NCBI GenBank assembly: GCA_964556705.1
Contig: CAZKXX010000003.1
Span: forward strand, 17,109-81,108
From: CAZKXX01 sp964556705
Lineage (GTDB): Bacteria; Acidobacteriota; Terriglobia; UBA7540
Length of the DNA: 64,000 bases
Direction: 5' to 3'
The translations under genes were made by a program, and so were the position numbers. Shown piece by piece: positions 8,022 through 16,657 of this stretch. The notes beneath the pieces were generated by a model that worked only from the letters and a program-made list of their open reading frames with translations, did not search any database and was not told the origin of the DNA. Positions within the stretch are counted from its first letter, which is position 1. Each line of letters begins with the position of its first letter.

Positions 8022-8348
8022 ATGGCTGATTCGAGTGTAGTATTCAACGCCAGTTTTCTGAAGGAGCCGGGGAAAATGCTTCAAGCGGTGCTGCTTCTGG
8101 CTTTTTGCCTGCTCATGGGCCTGGTGGCGCTGGCGGCCTGCGCCTGGGTGGCGGCAACCGGCCAGCTCTTCACTATGGACGGACTTCTGATTGTGGCCAT
8201 CAGTGTGACTTTGGGTGGCGCCTTCGTGGCCATGGTGGTCTATTCCTGGAAGACGGGTGAGGTGAGCGAGATTCTGAACGAGTGGCGCTCCCGGCGAAAA
8301 GCGTCGGAGGGCGGCGGCGCGGAAGAGGGTTCGGACGGCGGAAACTAG
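8022..8348 (+). CDS. Small two-helix membrane protein, unknown function
   Basis: The predicted 108-residue protein has two hydrophobic segments (about residues 20-45 and 55-78) and a charged cytoplasmic tail rich in Gly, Glu and Arg. No family was recognised. The ATG at 8022 is weakly supported; an ATG at 8076 has AAGGAG at 8061-8066 and would give 90 residues, which keeps both helices and may be the true start. It precedes a methyltransferase gene by 22 bases on the same strand. Confidence 0.65.
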   Translation: MADSSVVFNASFLKEPGKMLQAVLLLAFCLLMGLVALAACAWVAATGQLFTMDGLLIVAISVTLGGAFVAMVVYSWKTGEVSEILNEWRSRRKASEGGGAEEGSDGGN

Positions 8349-8370
8349 GCGCCGGCCCGCGGAGGGCGTG

Positions 8371-9120
8371 ATGCCTCAGGAATGGTGGGAGACGTTTTTT
8401 TCGGGCATGATGCTCGACGTGTGGCGCGCCGCCATCAGCGAGGAAATGACGCGCGCCGACGCGGACTTTCTCCAGCGCGCGCTGGCGCTGCCGGCGGGAA
8501 GCCGCGTGCTCGACGCGCCTTGCGGGAACGGGCGGCTGACGCTCGAATTGGCCGCGCGAGGTTTCCGGACGACGGGCGTGGACCTCGCCGCTCCGTTCGT
8601 TCGGGAGGGGCGGGAACAGGCCGCGGCGCGCAAGCTGGAGGCGACCGTGATGCAGGGAGATATTCGCCGCCTGAGTTTCAACCGGGAGTTCGACGGCGCG
8701 TTCTGCTACGGAAACTGCTTCGGTTATTTTACCGACGAGGGAAACCAGGAATTTCTGGCGAGCGTGGCAAAGGCCCTGAAACCCGGCGGCAAGTTTCTGC
8801 TCGACGCCGCCTCCTGCGCGGAGACGCTGCTGCGGCATTTCGAAGAGCGCACGTGGGCGCAGTTCGGCGACATTCTCTTTCTCGAAGAGCAGCGGTACGA
8901 GCCGCTGGAAGGAAGGTTCGTCACCGATTACACGCTGGTGCGCGACGGGGAAACGGAGAAGAAGACGGGCTCGCACCGCGTGTACACCTGCCGCGAGGTC
9001 TGTTCGATGCTGGAGCGCGCGGGATTCGAGGACCTTTCCACCTTCGGCTCGCTCGAGATGGAGCCGTTCCGGCTCGGCTCGCCGACGTTCCTGGTTCTGG
9101 CCGTCCGCCGCGCGACGTGA
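8371..9120 (+). CDS. Class I SAM-dependent methyltransferase
   Basis: This 249-residue soluble protein has the Rossmann-like methyltransferase fold. Motif I is VLDAPCGNGRLTLELAARG (about residues 43-62), motif II ends in TTGVDLA, and the post-motif region FDGAFCYGNCFGYFTDEGN and ALKPGGKFLLDAA match motifs IV and V. The substrate cannot be told; the C-terminal beta-rich part resembles small-molecule methyltransferases. The ATG at 8371 lies five bases after GGAGGG. It is followed 18 bases later by the DUF420 gene, so the two are probably co-transcribed. Confidence 0.85.
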   Translation: MPQEWWETFFSGMMLDVWRAAISEEMTRADADFLQRALALPAGSRVLDAPCGNGRLTLELAARGFRTTGVDLAAPFVREGREQAAARKLEATVMQGDIRRLSFNREFDGAFCYGNCFGYFTDEGNQEFLASVAKALKPGGKFLLDAASCAETLLRHFEERTWAQFGDILFLEEQRYEPLEGRFVTDYTLVRDGETEKKTGSHRVYTCREVCSMLERAGFEDLSTFGSLEMEPFRLGSPTFLVLAVRRAT

Positions 9121-9138
9121 GGATTTTTCCGGGGACCG

Positions 9139-9570
9139 ATGGGATTTGAAATTTCCGACCTTCCGGCGGTGAACGCGGCGCTGAACTCGACCAGCGCGGC
9201 GCTGCTGGTGCTGGGATACGTCTTCATCCGGCGCAAGAATGTGAGCGCGCACCGCGCCTGTATGCTGGCGGCGGTCGGAACTTCGACGCTGTTCCTGATT
9301 TCCTACCTGACTTACCACTTTCATCATGGCGCCACGCGGTTTACGGGCGAAGGAGCGGTCCGCGCCGTCTATTTCGCCGTGCTGATTTCGCACACCCTCC
9401 TGGCGACGGCGATTCTCCCCATGGTGCTCGTGACTGTTTACCGGGCGCTGCGGGGACGCTTCGATGCGCACCGGCGCATCGCGCGGTGGACGCTGCCCGT
9501 CTGGCTCTACGTTTCGGTGACCGGTGTGGTCGTTTACTGGATGCTGTACCACCTCGATCCCGCCCGCTGA
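9139..9570 (+). CDS. DUF420 membrane protein, YozB/CtaM-like
   Basis: This 143-residue protein has four predicted helices and His residues spread over the membrane region (SAHRACM, TYHFHHGA, LISHTLLA, MLYHL). DUF420 proteins include CtaM of Staphylococcus, which is needed to mature heme A-containing oxidase. A role in oxidase biogenesis fits the position a little downstream of ctaA and ctaB, but it is inferred from family and context. Length matches the family. The methyltransferase gene upstream is close enough to share a transcript. Confidence 0.82.
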   Translation: MGFEISDLPAVNAALNSTSAALLVLGYVFIRRKNVSAHRACMLAAVGTSTLFLISYLTYHFHHGATRFTGEGAVRAVYFAVLISHTLLATAILPMVLVTVYRALRGRFDAHRRIARWTLPVWLYVSVTGVVVYWMLYHLDPAR

Positions 9571-9617
9571 CGCCCCGGCCTTAACCAGGTGGCTAACCCC
9601 TTCGCCGTTCTATCTAT

Positions 9618-9645
9618 TTGACATTTCTCAAATGCGGTGTATGAT
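9618..9645 (+). promoter_or_regulatory. Near-consensus sigma-70-type promoter
   Basis: TTGACA (9618-9623) and TATGAT (9640-9645) are separated by 16 bases, and the expected transcript starts near 9652, 28 bases before the 43-residue gene. It is among the best promoter matches in the window. Confidence 0.7.
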
Positions 9646-9679
9646 GCGCGCAACTCTATGCCTCCAAGGGAGGACTTCG

Positions 9680-9811
9680 ATGTCAGTAATGGTCGCGTGC
9701 GTGCTGTTTATCACGGGTATCGTCGCGTACTTCCCGATCGTCTACATCCGCAAGACGAACAAGCTGATGAAGCTGCTGGAGCAGATCGAGGCAAACACTC
9801 GCAAGTCGTAA
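9680..9811 (+). CDS. 43-residue single-helix membrane protein
   Basis: The peptide starts with a hydrophobic segment (VMVACVLFITGIVAYFPIVY, residues 3-22), followed by a basic stretch (IRKTNKLMK) and a short amphipathic helix (LLEQIEANTRKS). That is a plausible bitopic membrane peptide with a cytoplasmic tail. GGGAGGA at 9668-9674 precedes the ATG, and a near-consensus promoter lies just upstream, so expression is likely. In-frame upstream starts are not needed. Function is unknown. Confidence 0.7.
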   Translation: MSVMVACVLFITGIVAYFPIVYIRKTNKLMKLLEQIEANTRKS

Positions 9812-9898
9812 GGCACGACGGGGCGTGAAGCAGCCGCCCCGAGAACCGCGGCAAATTCCCAGCAGACTCCAGGCGCGGCACCCGTCCGTGGCGAACCC

Positions 9899-10450
9899 GT
9901 GAAGGCGGGGATTCTCTCTCCAGGCAGGCGCGCTTCCCCGTCGCCGACGGAAGGGAAGGTGTTCCTGTTGCGATCCGCTTTGATCCCCCGAAAATTCCGC
10001 GCCGGGGCGGTTCTCAACCTGGGCCTGGCGCTCGTGGTTCTTGCCGCCGCGCGAGGCGAAGATCCGCAGGTTCTTCGCGGCGAGTGGGTCGCGACGGCCG
10101 AACCGGACCGCACTTATCGGGGACGCTGGATCGGCCAGGCGCTGCCCGGCCAGCCCGACGCGCTGCATGGTTCGTGGACGCTTTCGGGGCAGGGCGGCCG
10201 GACGATTCTGCGCGGCACCTGGGAAGCCCGAAGGACGGGGCGCGGCTGGAGCGGGACCTGGTCGGCCGAAGACCAGACCGGCCGGAAGCTCTCCGGCCGC
10301 TGGCAGTCGGAGGCCGAAGGCGCGCGCGGCGTCGGCTTCGAAGACCTGCTCAAGCGCACGCTTTCCGAACGCATTTCGGGTTCCTGGCAGACCCGCGGGC
10401 GGAGCGGCCATTGGTGGTTGCAGGGCACTCCGCCGGCCAACGGTCGCTGA
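9899..10450 (+). CDS. Exported GxW-rich protein, unknown function
   Basis: The protein carries a hydrophobic export segment (AGAVLNLGLALVVLAAARGED) and then a chain of short beta-type motifs, each around a G-x-W pair: RGEWVA, RGRWIG, HGSWTL, RGTWEA, SGTWSA, SGRWQS, SGSWQT, SGHWWL. This spacing suggests a repeated beta-hairpin or lipocalin-like barrel outside the cytoplasm. The GTG at 9899 gives a long, Pro-rich leader; a GTG at 9959 or TTG at 9968, after GGAAGG, would place the signal peptide at the N-terminus and is more likely. No known family was recognised. Confidence 0.6.
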   Translation: MKAGILSPGRRASPSPTEGKVFLLRSALIPRKFRAGAVLNLGLALVVLAAARGEDPQVLRGEWVATAEPDRTYRGRWIGQALPGQPDALHGSWTLSGQGGRTILRGTWEARRTGRGWSGTWSAEDQTGRKLSGRWQSEAEGARGVGFEDLLKRTLSERISGSWQTRGRSGHWWLQGTPPANGR

Positions 10451-10663
10451 CGAAGAAACATTCCGCGCTCCCTGCGGTCCTCTCCCGCAGCGAACAGGCC
10501 TTCCGGCGCGAGCGCAACCGGCGGCCGCCAGCCCTTCCTGAGTCTCTCATTTACTCGGCGGCTAACATACGTTCATAAAATTCCGCGGGCGCGCCATCTC
10601 GCGGCGGATGTGATATGCTAGTCGGACGCAACCCGCTCCGATCCTGTCGAGGGCGGAGGTCTC

Positions 10664-11149
10664 ATGCGCTCCTCCACGAAGACGGAATCAGAAATCCTGG
10701 CGCGCGAACCCTATCGCGAAGAACACCGAAAAGTGGTGATCCGCTACGCGGAAGGCAAGATGGTGCGGGGCTACGTCAGCTCGTCCGACGAGGCGGCGCT
10801 CTGGTCCGGTGAGGCGGATTTGGCGGTAGTCCTGACGACTGAAGGCAAAAGGATGGAGGTCCGGCCCGCGGACATCAAAGCCGTCTTCTTCGTCAAGAGC
10901 TTTGAAGGCAGCCCGGACTATTCCGAGTTCAAAGTATTTACGAATCGCCCCAGTGGAAAGGGAGTTTGGGTCCGTGTGCATTTCCGGGACGGGGAAATCA
11001 TGGAAGGCATCGCGTCCAATTGCCTGAATACCTATTCCAAATCGGCTTTCTACATGACGCCGCCCGATCCGGAGTCGAACAATCAGGGCGTGCTGGTTTC
11101 CAAGCAATATCTGCGGGAAATGCACGTCCTGGGGCTGGCTTCGGACTGA
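10664..11149 (+). CDS. Conserved protein of unknown function (DUF6982-like)
   Basis: This is a 161-residue soluble protein with a beta-rich core. The patterns HRKVVIRYAEGKMVRGYV, then DIKAVFFVKSFEGSPDY, then WVRVHFRDGEIMEGI are like a family widespread in Acidobacteriota and Deltaproteobacteria that I associate with DUF6982; the name is from memory. It looks like two related beta-barrel units. GGAGG six bases before the ATG fixes the start. The 213 bases upstream hold no clear promoter. It is followed by the zinc-ribbon gene on the same strand. Confidence 0.72.
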   Translation: MRSSTKTESEILAREPYREEHRKVVIRYAEGKMVRGYVSSSDEAALWSGEADLAVVLTTEGKRMEVRPADIKAVFFVKSFEGSPDYSEFKVFTNRPSGKGVWVRVHFRDGEIMEGIASNCLNTYSKSAFYMTPPDPESNNQGVLVSKQYLREMHVLGLASD

Positions 11150-11198
11150 ACTGAAGCACGGCCATCTCTCGAGCGAGGTTCCTCCCCAGGGGGAAGAC

Positions 11199-12569
11199 GT
11201 GTCTGCGAAGAAGCCGCAAGCTGCGCCGCCGCCCGGTCCTCGATGGGTCCGTGGGGCCGAACCGGTGGCCCTCTGCATGAGCTGCAACGGGACGTTCCCG
11301 CCGGAGACTCCGGAGTGTCCCCAGTGCCAGGTGGGGCTGTCGTTGATGCGCCGCTGCCCTGCCTGCGAACGAACGCAATCCGCCAATCACTTGACGTGCA
11401 TCTATTGTTCGACCTCGTTTGTTCACGATTCGTCTTTTGCTCCTGTGAGCGGCGGTCCCGCAGACCGCGAGGCGGAGTTGCGCCGCTGGTATCGATGGCT
11501 CGCCGTGGCCGCAGTGGTCTCCGTTGCCCTGACGCTGGCGGCGATCTACTGGTTCCGGTTGGACCTTTCCAAGTCCGACCAACTCTTCGGCCAGAGCTAC
11601 GTCCTTGCCGCGACCTCGCTCCGGGCGCAGCCCGCGCCGGGTGCGCCGCCCGTCAAGGACGTCAAGTCGGGAGAAGTGGTCGACATCACGGGACTGGAAA
11701 TCGACAACGTGGGGAATCGCTGGTTTCAGATCCGCGCGGACGAGGTGAAGGGTTATCTTCAGACGGCTGAAGTGGCGCCGCCGAAAGGGACCGACCCCGA
11801 CAAGACGTTCGAGGCGCTCCGCCATTCCCTTCTCGGGCTGAACGATCCCTCGGTCGTCACCTCGGCCGTCGAAGCTGTCGACCTCTACCGCCGGACCTTT
11901 CCCGACCACCTTCACGGCGACGAAGTAGCGTGGCTGCTGGCCGAGCGGGCGCGGGAGATGGCGGGACGAGGCGGTCAGCGCCGGGCGGGCCTGTTGAGAA
12001 TCGCGCGGACGCATTACGAACTGGTGGCGAAGGGGAAGAGCGACTTTGCGCCCCGCGCGCAGCAACTCCTGAGCTCGATGCCCGGCGGAGGTTCCGTCGG
12101 GCAGGGTACGGCAGCGGGCGCGCGTCGCCAGACGCCGCTGGAATTCAGCGTCCTGGGCGGGGAATCGGCGGAGGGCGGGGCGGCCGCCGGCCGCCTTCGG
12201 CGCCTCATGGTGCGCAGCCGGACACCCCTCTCCGTGCAGCTTAAAGAGACGGCGACCATCTCGCCGGGACTGGTGCTTGAGGGGACGATTGCCGAAGACG
12301 TGCGCGTCGAAGACGAAATCGCCATTCCGCGGGGAAGCCGCGCCGTGTTGCGCGTGACAGAGGACTCCGCCCGGCTGGAGCTGGCGAGCATCGAAGTCGG
12401 CCGGCAAACGCTTGCGGCTCGCGGAGTCGCGGAGCGCCTCATCCTGCCGACGGGATCCGTCCAGCCGCTCTCCGGCGATGGGCTGCCCGAACAATTGGAA
12501 AAGGGAAGCCGGGTTGAACTGCGCCTGCGAGCGCCGCTCGTGGTGGGCCTGTCCGAACCCGCCCGCTGA
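11199..12569 (+). CDS. Zinc-ribbon membrane protein with SH3-like domain
   Basis: This 456-residue protein starts (GTG at 11199, after GGGGGAAG) with four CxxC knuckles, C26/C29, C40/C43, C53/C56 and C67/C70, giving two zinc ribbons in the cytoplasm. One helix follows at about 98-120, then an outer SH3-like beta domain (about 130-195, SYVLAATSLRAQP to EVKGYLQTAEV). Next come a helical region resembling a repeat scaffold (200-300) and a C-terminal beta domain (330-450) of the type seen in proteins that test cation-binding or bacterial cell-wall contacts. Function is unknown; the layout suggests a sensor or assembly factor linking cytoplasm and periplasm. Confidence 0.75.
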   Translation: MSAKKPQAAPPPGPRWVRGAEPVALCMSCNGTFPPETPECPQCQVGLSLMRRCPACERTQSANHLTCIYCSTSFVHDSSFAPVSGGPADREAELRRWYRWLAVAAVVSVALTLAAIYWFRLDLSKSDQLFGQSYVLAATSLRAQPAPGAPPVKDVKSGEVVDITGLEIDNVGNRWFQIRADEVKGYLQTAEVAPPKGTDPDKTFEALRHSLLGLNDPSVVTSAVEAVDLYRRTFPDHLHGDEVAWLLAERAREMAGRGGQRRAGLLRIARTHYELVAKGKSDFAPRAQQLLSSMPGGGSVGQGTAAGARRQTPLEFSVLGGESAEGGAAAGRLRRLMVRSRTPLSVQLKETATISPGLVLEGTIAEDVRVEDEIAIPRGSRAVLRVTEDSARLELASIEVGRQTLAARGVAERLILPTGSVQPLSGDGLPEQLEKGSRVELRLRAPLVVGLSEPAR

Positions 12570-12731
12570 AGCGAGCCAACGCCGCCGGCCGGAAAAGGGA
12601 ACGCGACCCGAGTTCCGCGCTTCTTCCTGCGCGCGACTCGAAGTGTTTCTTTCGCAGACCTGCTCCCGCCAGCGCGGGGCCCTCTCGCCACCACCCGGAC
12701 GGCGCCGGCGCCCTTCGCGCTGGGCCGGGCG

Positions 12732-13169
12732 TCACGGGGCCTCGACCTTCGAGGCCAGGTCGGAGACGGGAACCGTGATCTCCGGAGCCAGTTCAGAGGC
12801 CAGCGAGGTGATGACGATTTCGTCGCCGACCTCGGTCCGGCTCTTGAAGATGGTGTGAGCGGGCAGTTCGATTACGCTCTCCGCGCTGAGGTTGATGGGC
12901 GTAATCGAAAAAGGACGGACCAGTTCCCGCAGCGCCACGACCCGGAGGTGGCGGTCCAGGAAGACGACGTCGATATCAAAAACCATCCCCCAGGTGTGGA
13001 TCCCCCGCGAAGGGAAAATCCACAACCCGCCGCCGGGGGCGAGCGAGCGTCTTCCCAGCAGGCCGACGAGGCGGCTCACCATCGAGTCCGCCACTTCGAC
13101 CCGGTCTGCGAGAAAGGTCTGCTTCGTCCGGTTGAAGGCGAAGACCGTGCTGTCATTACCTTTAAGCAT
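12732..13169 (-). CDS. DUF192 family protein
   Basis: The 145-residue protein shows the DUF192 core: VEVADSMVSRLVGLLGRRSL, then GLWIFPSRGIHTWGMVFDIDVVFLD and RVVALRELVRPFSI. The family is small, often exported, and of unknown function; this copy lacks a signal peptide. DUF192 genes are often found near Tad pilus clusters, and here it is the last gene of the minus-strand Tad block. GAGGG precedes the ATG. The sequence from 12570 to 12731, between this gene and the convergent zinc-ribbon gene, holds only GC-rich palindromes such as GGCGCCGGCGCC near 12702. Confidence 0.88.
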   Translation of the reverse strand: MLKGNDSTVFAFNRTKQTFLADRVEVADSMVSRLVGLLGRRSLAPGGGLWIFPSRGIHTWGMVFDIDVVFLDRHLRVVALRELVRPFSITPINLSAESVIELPAHTIFKSRTEVGDEIVITSLASELAPEITVPVSDLASKVEAP

Positions 13170-13229
13170 GTGCGCCCTCTAGGGTCCTTTTGGGGCGTTC
13201 TGGTTCACCTGCATCTCCTCCAACTTCGC

Positions 13230-13328
13230 TTACCGGGTCATCTTCTTCTTTCGCCGCTGAATCAGGATGAAGAGGATGACCACAAACAGAATCCCCGCGA
13301 CGATTCGAACAATGGTTGCACCTTCCAC
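13230..13328 (-). CDS. 32-residue membrane peptide inside the Tad operon
   Basis: This very short gene starts with GTG at 13328 behind GAGGTGA, in the 82-base space between tadC and the DUF192 gene region. The peptide is a short N-terminus (MEGATIVRIV), a strongly hydrophobic helix (AGILFVVILFILI) and a basic tail (QRRKKKMTR) that should stay in the cytoplasm. Strong ribosome-binding site, helix plus positive-inside tail and position in the operon support a real gene. A small Tad accessory or holdase role is only a guess. Confidence 0.6.
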   Translation of the reverse strand: MEGATIVRIVAGILFVVILFILIQRRKKKMTR

Positions 13329-13357
13329 GGTGAGTCACCTCGCTCAAGTAGTTTTTC

Positions 13358-14275
13358 TTACTGTCCTGACAATGACTTGGCCAGATTCCGCGAAATCAGA
13401 ATGATCGCCGGCCCCAGCAAGACGATGAAGAGGCTGGGGAAGATAAACAGCACGAGGGGCGGAATGAGCTTGATGGTCGTCTTGGCCGCCATCTCCTCGG
13501 CCTGCTGCCGGCGCCGGACGCGCAGCGCGTCGGCGAAATTCCCGAGGGATTTGGAGATTGGCGTTCCGAAGCGCTCCGTCTGCACGAGCATCTGAACGAA
13601 CTGCCGGACGCTTTCGACGTTCGTGCGGTCCGCCATGTTCCGCCAGGCCTCGACGCGCGGCTTGCCGGCGCGCTGCTCGAGAGAAATGAGCAGGAACTCA
13701 TCGCTCAATTCCGGATGGCTGATCCGCAACTCGTTGCCGACACGCACCAGGGCCTGGTCGAGGCCCAGCCCGGCTTCGAGGCAGATCACCAGCAGGTCGA
13801 GCGCGTCGGGCATGCTGAGGCGGATGGCGTCGCGCCGTTTTCCGATGACGTGAGTCAGCCAGAAGTCCGGGGCGACGAAACCCACGGCGGCCAGCACCAC
13901 CGTCCAGAAGAACCGGCTCTCCTGAATCAGCAGAAAGGCGAGGCCGGCGGCGGCGACGGGCAAGGTCATCTTGACCAGGAAGAAGATGTCGGTGTAGATC
14001 GGCCTGCGCAATCCGGCCATCGCCATGCGCCGCGCGAGTTCCGACTGGTCACCCGAGCCGATGGTCTCACGCAGCTTCCGCGCCGCGTCGCCGATCCAGC
14101 CCGACTTGTCAAGCCACTCGGAAGCGGCAGGTTCCTGCTGCACTCGCGCTGCCGGCCCGTGGCCGGTCAGAGAGGCCAGACGGGCGCTTTCCGGCGACCG
14201 CGCCGTGAGCAGATAAATGAGCAGGGCGAAGACCAGGACGAAGGTTACCGCGGCCGAAATGATCACCAGCGTCAT
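13358..14275 (-). CDS. tadC: Tad pilus inner-membrane platform protein TadC
   Basis: This type II secretion F-family protein forms, with TadB, the inner-membrane platform on which TadA acts. The 305-residue product has helices near residues 3-24, 105-145 and 270-300, with the conserved cytoplasmic GspF domain between (MPDALDLLVICLEAGLGLDQALVRVG, ERFGTPISKSL). The last helix carries the typical LIPPLVLFIFPSLFIVLLGPA. It lies seven bases after tadB and clearly belongs to the same transcript. Confidence 0.93.
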   Translation of the reverse strand: MTLVIISAAVTFVLVFALLIYLLTARSPESARLASLTGHGPAARVQQEPAASEWLDKSGWIGDAARKLRETIGSGDQSELARRMAMAGLRRPIYTDIFFLVKMTLPVAAAGLAFLLIQESRFFWTVVLAAVGFVAPDFWLTHVIGKRRDAIRLSMPDALDLLVICLEAGLGLDQALVRVGNELRISHPELSDEFLLISLEQRAGKPRVEAWRNMADRTNVESVRQFVQMLVQTERFGTPISKSLGNFADALRVRRRQQAEEMAAKTTIKLIPPLVLFIFPSLFIVLLGPAIILISRNLAKSLSGQ

Positions 14276-14282
14276 CGGAGAC

Positions 14283-15245
14283 TCACACCTTGACGTCGAT
14301 CACCTTGCGGATGACCCAGGCCCCGACCAGCATCATCCCCAGCCCGACGTAAATGAGCTTCTGTCCCGTCGGATCCGTGATGAGAATCTCGACGTAGTTC
14401 GGGTTTGCGATGCGCAGCAGAATGAACATGATGAAAGGAAGGGCGGCCAGAATCCATCCGGTCAGCCGTCCCTGGGCCGTATAGACGCGCAACTGTCCGC
14501 GCAGGCGGAAGCGCTCGCGAATCACTTGAGTGGTCTTGTCCAGAACTTCAGCGAGGTTTCCGCCGGTTTCCTTCTGGACCAGGATCGCCGTCACCAGGAA
14601 GTTGACGTCGGGCAGGGGAACGCGGTGCGACAGGTTCAGGAGGGCTTCGCGCATGGGGAGGCCGAAATTCTGCTCCTCGAAGACGCGGCGGAACTCCGAG
14701 GCCAGCGGATCGGAGCCTTCCTGTGCCACCATCTCGATCGCCGAAGTCACGGTGTGTCCGGCGCGCAGAGCCCGTGACATCAGGTCAATGCCGTCGGGAA
14801 GCAGCTCCTCGAAGCGGCGGAAGCGCGCCATTCTCTTGGCGAAGAGGTAGAGGAACGGCGCCGCGCCCGAAGCGGCGGCGATCAGCAGCATCAGAGGAAG
14901 GGCCGGAACCCAGAAGGTGGCCGCCCATCCGCCGGCCAGCGCCAACGCCAGCGAACCGGAGGTCAGTGTCCCGACCGTCCACGGGCTGTCGGCCTGCAAG
15001 AGTAGGCGCTGAAGGGAGGAGAACAAGGGCAACTGCGTCATCAGGTCGTTCAGCCAGGGGACGTCGCTGAGGTTCTCTTCCCTCAAAATGCTGCTGATTT
15101 CCTCCGTGGTGCGGGCGACGGGCATCTGCTCGATCATCTGGAGGCGCTGCTGGACGTCGCGCGCCGGCTTGGAGGGCCTCAGGGCGAACATGAGGACCGC
15201 GAAGCTGAGCAACGCGATCAATCCGAAGAGCGTCAGCGGTGACAT
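14283..15245 (-). CDS. tadB: Tad pilus inner-membrane platform protein TadB
   Basis: This GspF-family partner of TadC has 320 residues, with a first helix at about residues 3-22, two helices near 105-145 and a terminal hairpin of helices. The family core LPDGIDLMSRALRAGHTVTSAIEMV and QKETGGNLAEVLDKTTQVIRER is clear. The ATG at 15245 is preferred over one five codons earlier because GGAGG stands at the right distance from it. It lies 19 bases after the TadA gene. Confidence 0.93.
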   Translation of the reverse strand: MSPLTLFGLIALLSFAVLMFALRPSKPARDVQQRLQMIEQMPVARTTEEISSILREENLSDVPWLNDLMTQLPLFSSLQRLLLQADSPWTVGTLTSGSLALALAGGWAATFWVPALPLMLLIAAASGAAPFLYLFAKRMARFRRFEELLPDGIDLMSRALRAGHTVTSAIEMVAQEGSDPLASEFRRVFEEQNFGLPMREALLNLSHRVPLPDVNFLVTAILVQKETGGNLAEVLDKTTQVIRERFRLRGQLRVYTAQGRLTGWILAALPFIMFILLRIANPNYVEILITDPTGQKLIYVGLGMMLVGAWVIRKVIDVKV

Positions 15246-15264
15246 CGACTCAACCTCCAAAACC

Positions 15265-16623
15265 CTAAATCTCGATCGAGTGCTCGAAGAGCGTCGCGGG
15301 CAGGTTGATTCCCGAGACCCTCAGCTTCTCAGCGAACTTGGGCCGGATGCCCGTGGCGAAGAAGCGGCCCAGCACCCTCCCGTTCGGGCCGATTCCGCGT
15401 TTCTCGAACAGGAAGATGTCCTGCATGCTCACCACATCCTCATCCATGCCGGCGATTTCGGTCAGGTGGGTGACGCGGCGCGTCCCGTCGCTCATGCGCG
15501 ACACCTGAACGATGATGGCGACGGCGGAAGCAATCTGCTGGCGAATCGCCTTTTCCGGCAGGTTGAGGTTGGCCATCAGCGCCATGGTCTCGAGACGCGC
15601 GATGGCGTCTCGGGGACTATTGGCGTGAATGGTGGTCAGCGAGCCGTCGTGGCCGGTGTTCATGGCCTGGAGCATGTCGAGCGCTTCCTCGCCGCGCACC
15701 TCACCCACGATGATGCGGTCGGGCCGCATGCGCAGGCTGTTGATAACGAGCTGCCGCTGACGGACGGCCCCCTTGCCCTCCACGTTCGGCGGACGGCACT
15801 CGAGCCTCACCACGTGTTCCTGCTTCATCTGCAATTCCGCCGAGTCCTCGATGGTGACGATGCGCTCCCTGTCGGAGATGTAGCTGGAAAGGATGTTCAA
15901 CAAGGTGGTTTTACCGGCGCCCGTGCCGCCCGAGACGATGATGTTGAGGCGCGCCTTCACCGCCCCCTTCAGCAGCTCGAGCATCTGCGGGGTCATGGTC
16001 CGGTTGGCGAGCAGGTCGTCGGCTTCGAGCGGGATGTGGCCGAAACGGCGGATGGAGAGCGAGGGCCCGTCCACGGCCAGCGGCGGGATGATGACGTTGA
16101 CGCGCGAGCCGTCCATCAGGCGCGCGTCCACCATCGGCGAGGACTCGTCCACGCGCCGCCCCACCGCCGAAACGATTTTGTCAATGATGTGCATCAGGTG
16201 CCCGTCATCTTTGAACATCACGTTCGTCCGTTCCAGCATGCCGGCGCGCTCGACGTACACGTGCTTGTACGTGTTGACGAGGATGTCGCTGATGGTGGGG
16301 TCTTGCAGCAGCGGCTCGAGCGGGCCGAGGCCGAAGACCTCGTCCAGAACTTCGCGCGCCAGCCGTTCGCGCTCGACGCTGGAGAGCGGCGTGTTCGAGG
16401 CGGCCACCAGGTCCTGAATGACGGCAAAGATCTGGGAGCGGGCGCGGCCGTCCCGCATATCCATGAGCCTTTCGAGGTCCACCCGGGTCAACAGGTCGCG
16501 GTGGATGGTTGTCTTCAGCTCCTGGTACGCCTTCGGGGTCAACGAAGCGGCTTTACGCTCTAAACCCGACCGCGCGGCGGCGGACTGACCCAGGATCGTC
16601 GAACTGCGGCTGGCTTCTCCCAT
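15265..16623 (-). CDS. tadA: Tad/CpaF secretion ATPase
   Basis: This hexameric ATPase of the type II/IV secretion superfamily powers Flp pilus assembly. The 452-residue protein has an N-terminal helical domain (about residues 30-110), then the ATPase: Walker A SGGTGAGKTTLLN near 232-244, Asp box and Walker B region DRIIVGEVRGEEALDML near 300-317, and a His box region NTGHDGSLTTIHAN. Length fits TadA/CpaF. It is flanked by cpaE and tadB in the standard order. Confidence 0.95.
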   Translation of the reverse strand: MGEASRSSTILGQSAAARSGLERKAASLTPKAYQELKTTIHRDLLTRVDLERLMDMRDGRARSQIFAVIQDLVAASNTPLSSVERERLAREVLDEVFGLGPLEPLLQDPTISDILVNTYKHVYVERAGMLERTNVMFKDDGHLMHIIDKIVSAVGRRVDESSPMVDARLMDGSRVNVIIPPLAVDGPSLSIRRFGHIPLEADDLLANRTMTPQMLELLKGAVKARLNIIVSGGTGAGKTTLLNILSSYISDRERIVTIEDSAELQMKQEHVVRLECRPPNVEGKGAVRQRQLVINSLRMRPDRIIVGEVRGEEALDMLQAMNTGHDGSLTTIHANSPRDAIARLETMALMANLNLPEKAIRQQIASAVAIIVQVSRMSDGTRRVTHLTEIAGMDEDVVSMQDIFLFEKRGIGPNGRVLGRFFATGIRPKFAEKLRVSGINLPATLFEHSIEI

Positions 16624-16657
16624 AAAGCCTCCCTTTCAACTTCCCCGCACGATTCTC

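Noticed and set aside
13162..13347. A 61-codon minus-strand frame between tadC and DUF192
   Set aside because: It overlaps the better supported 32-residue peptide in another frame and lacks a membrane helix or a ribosome-binding site.
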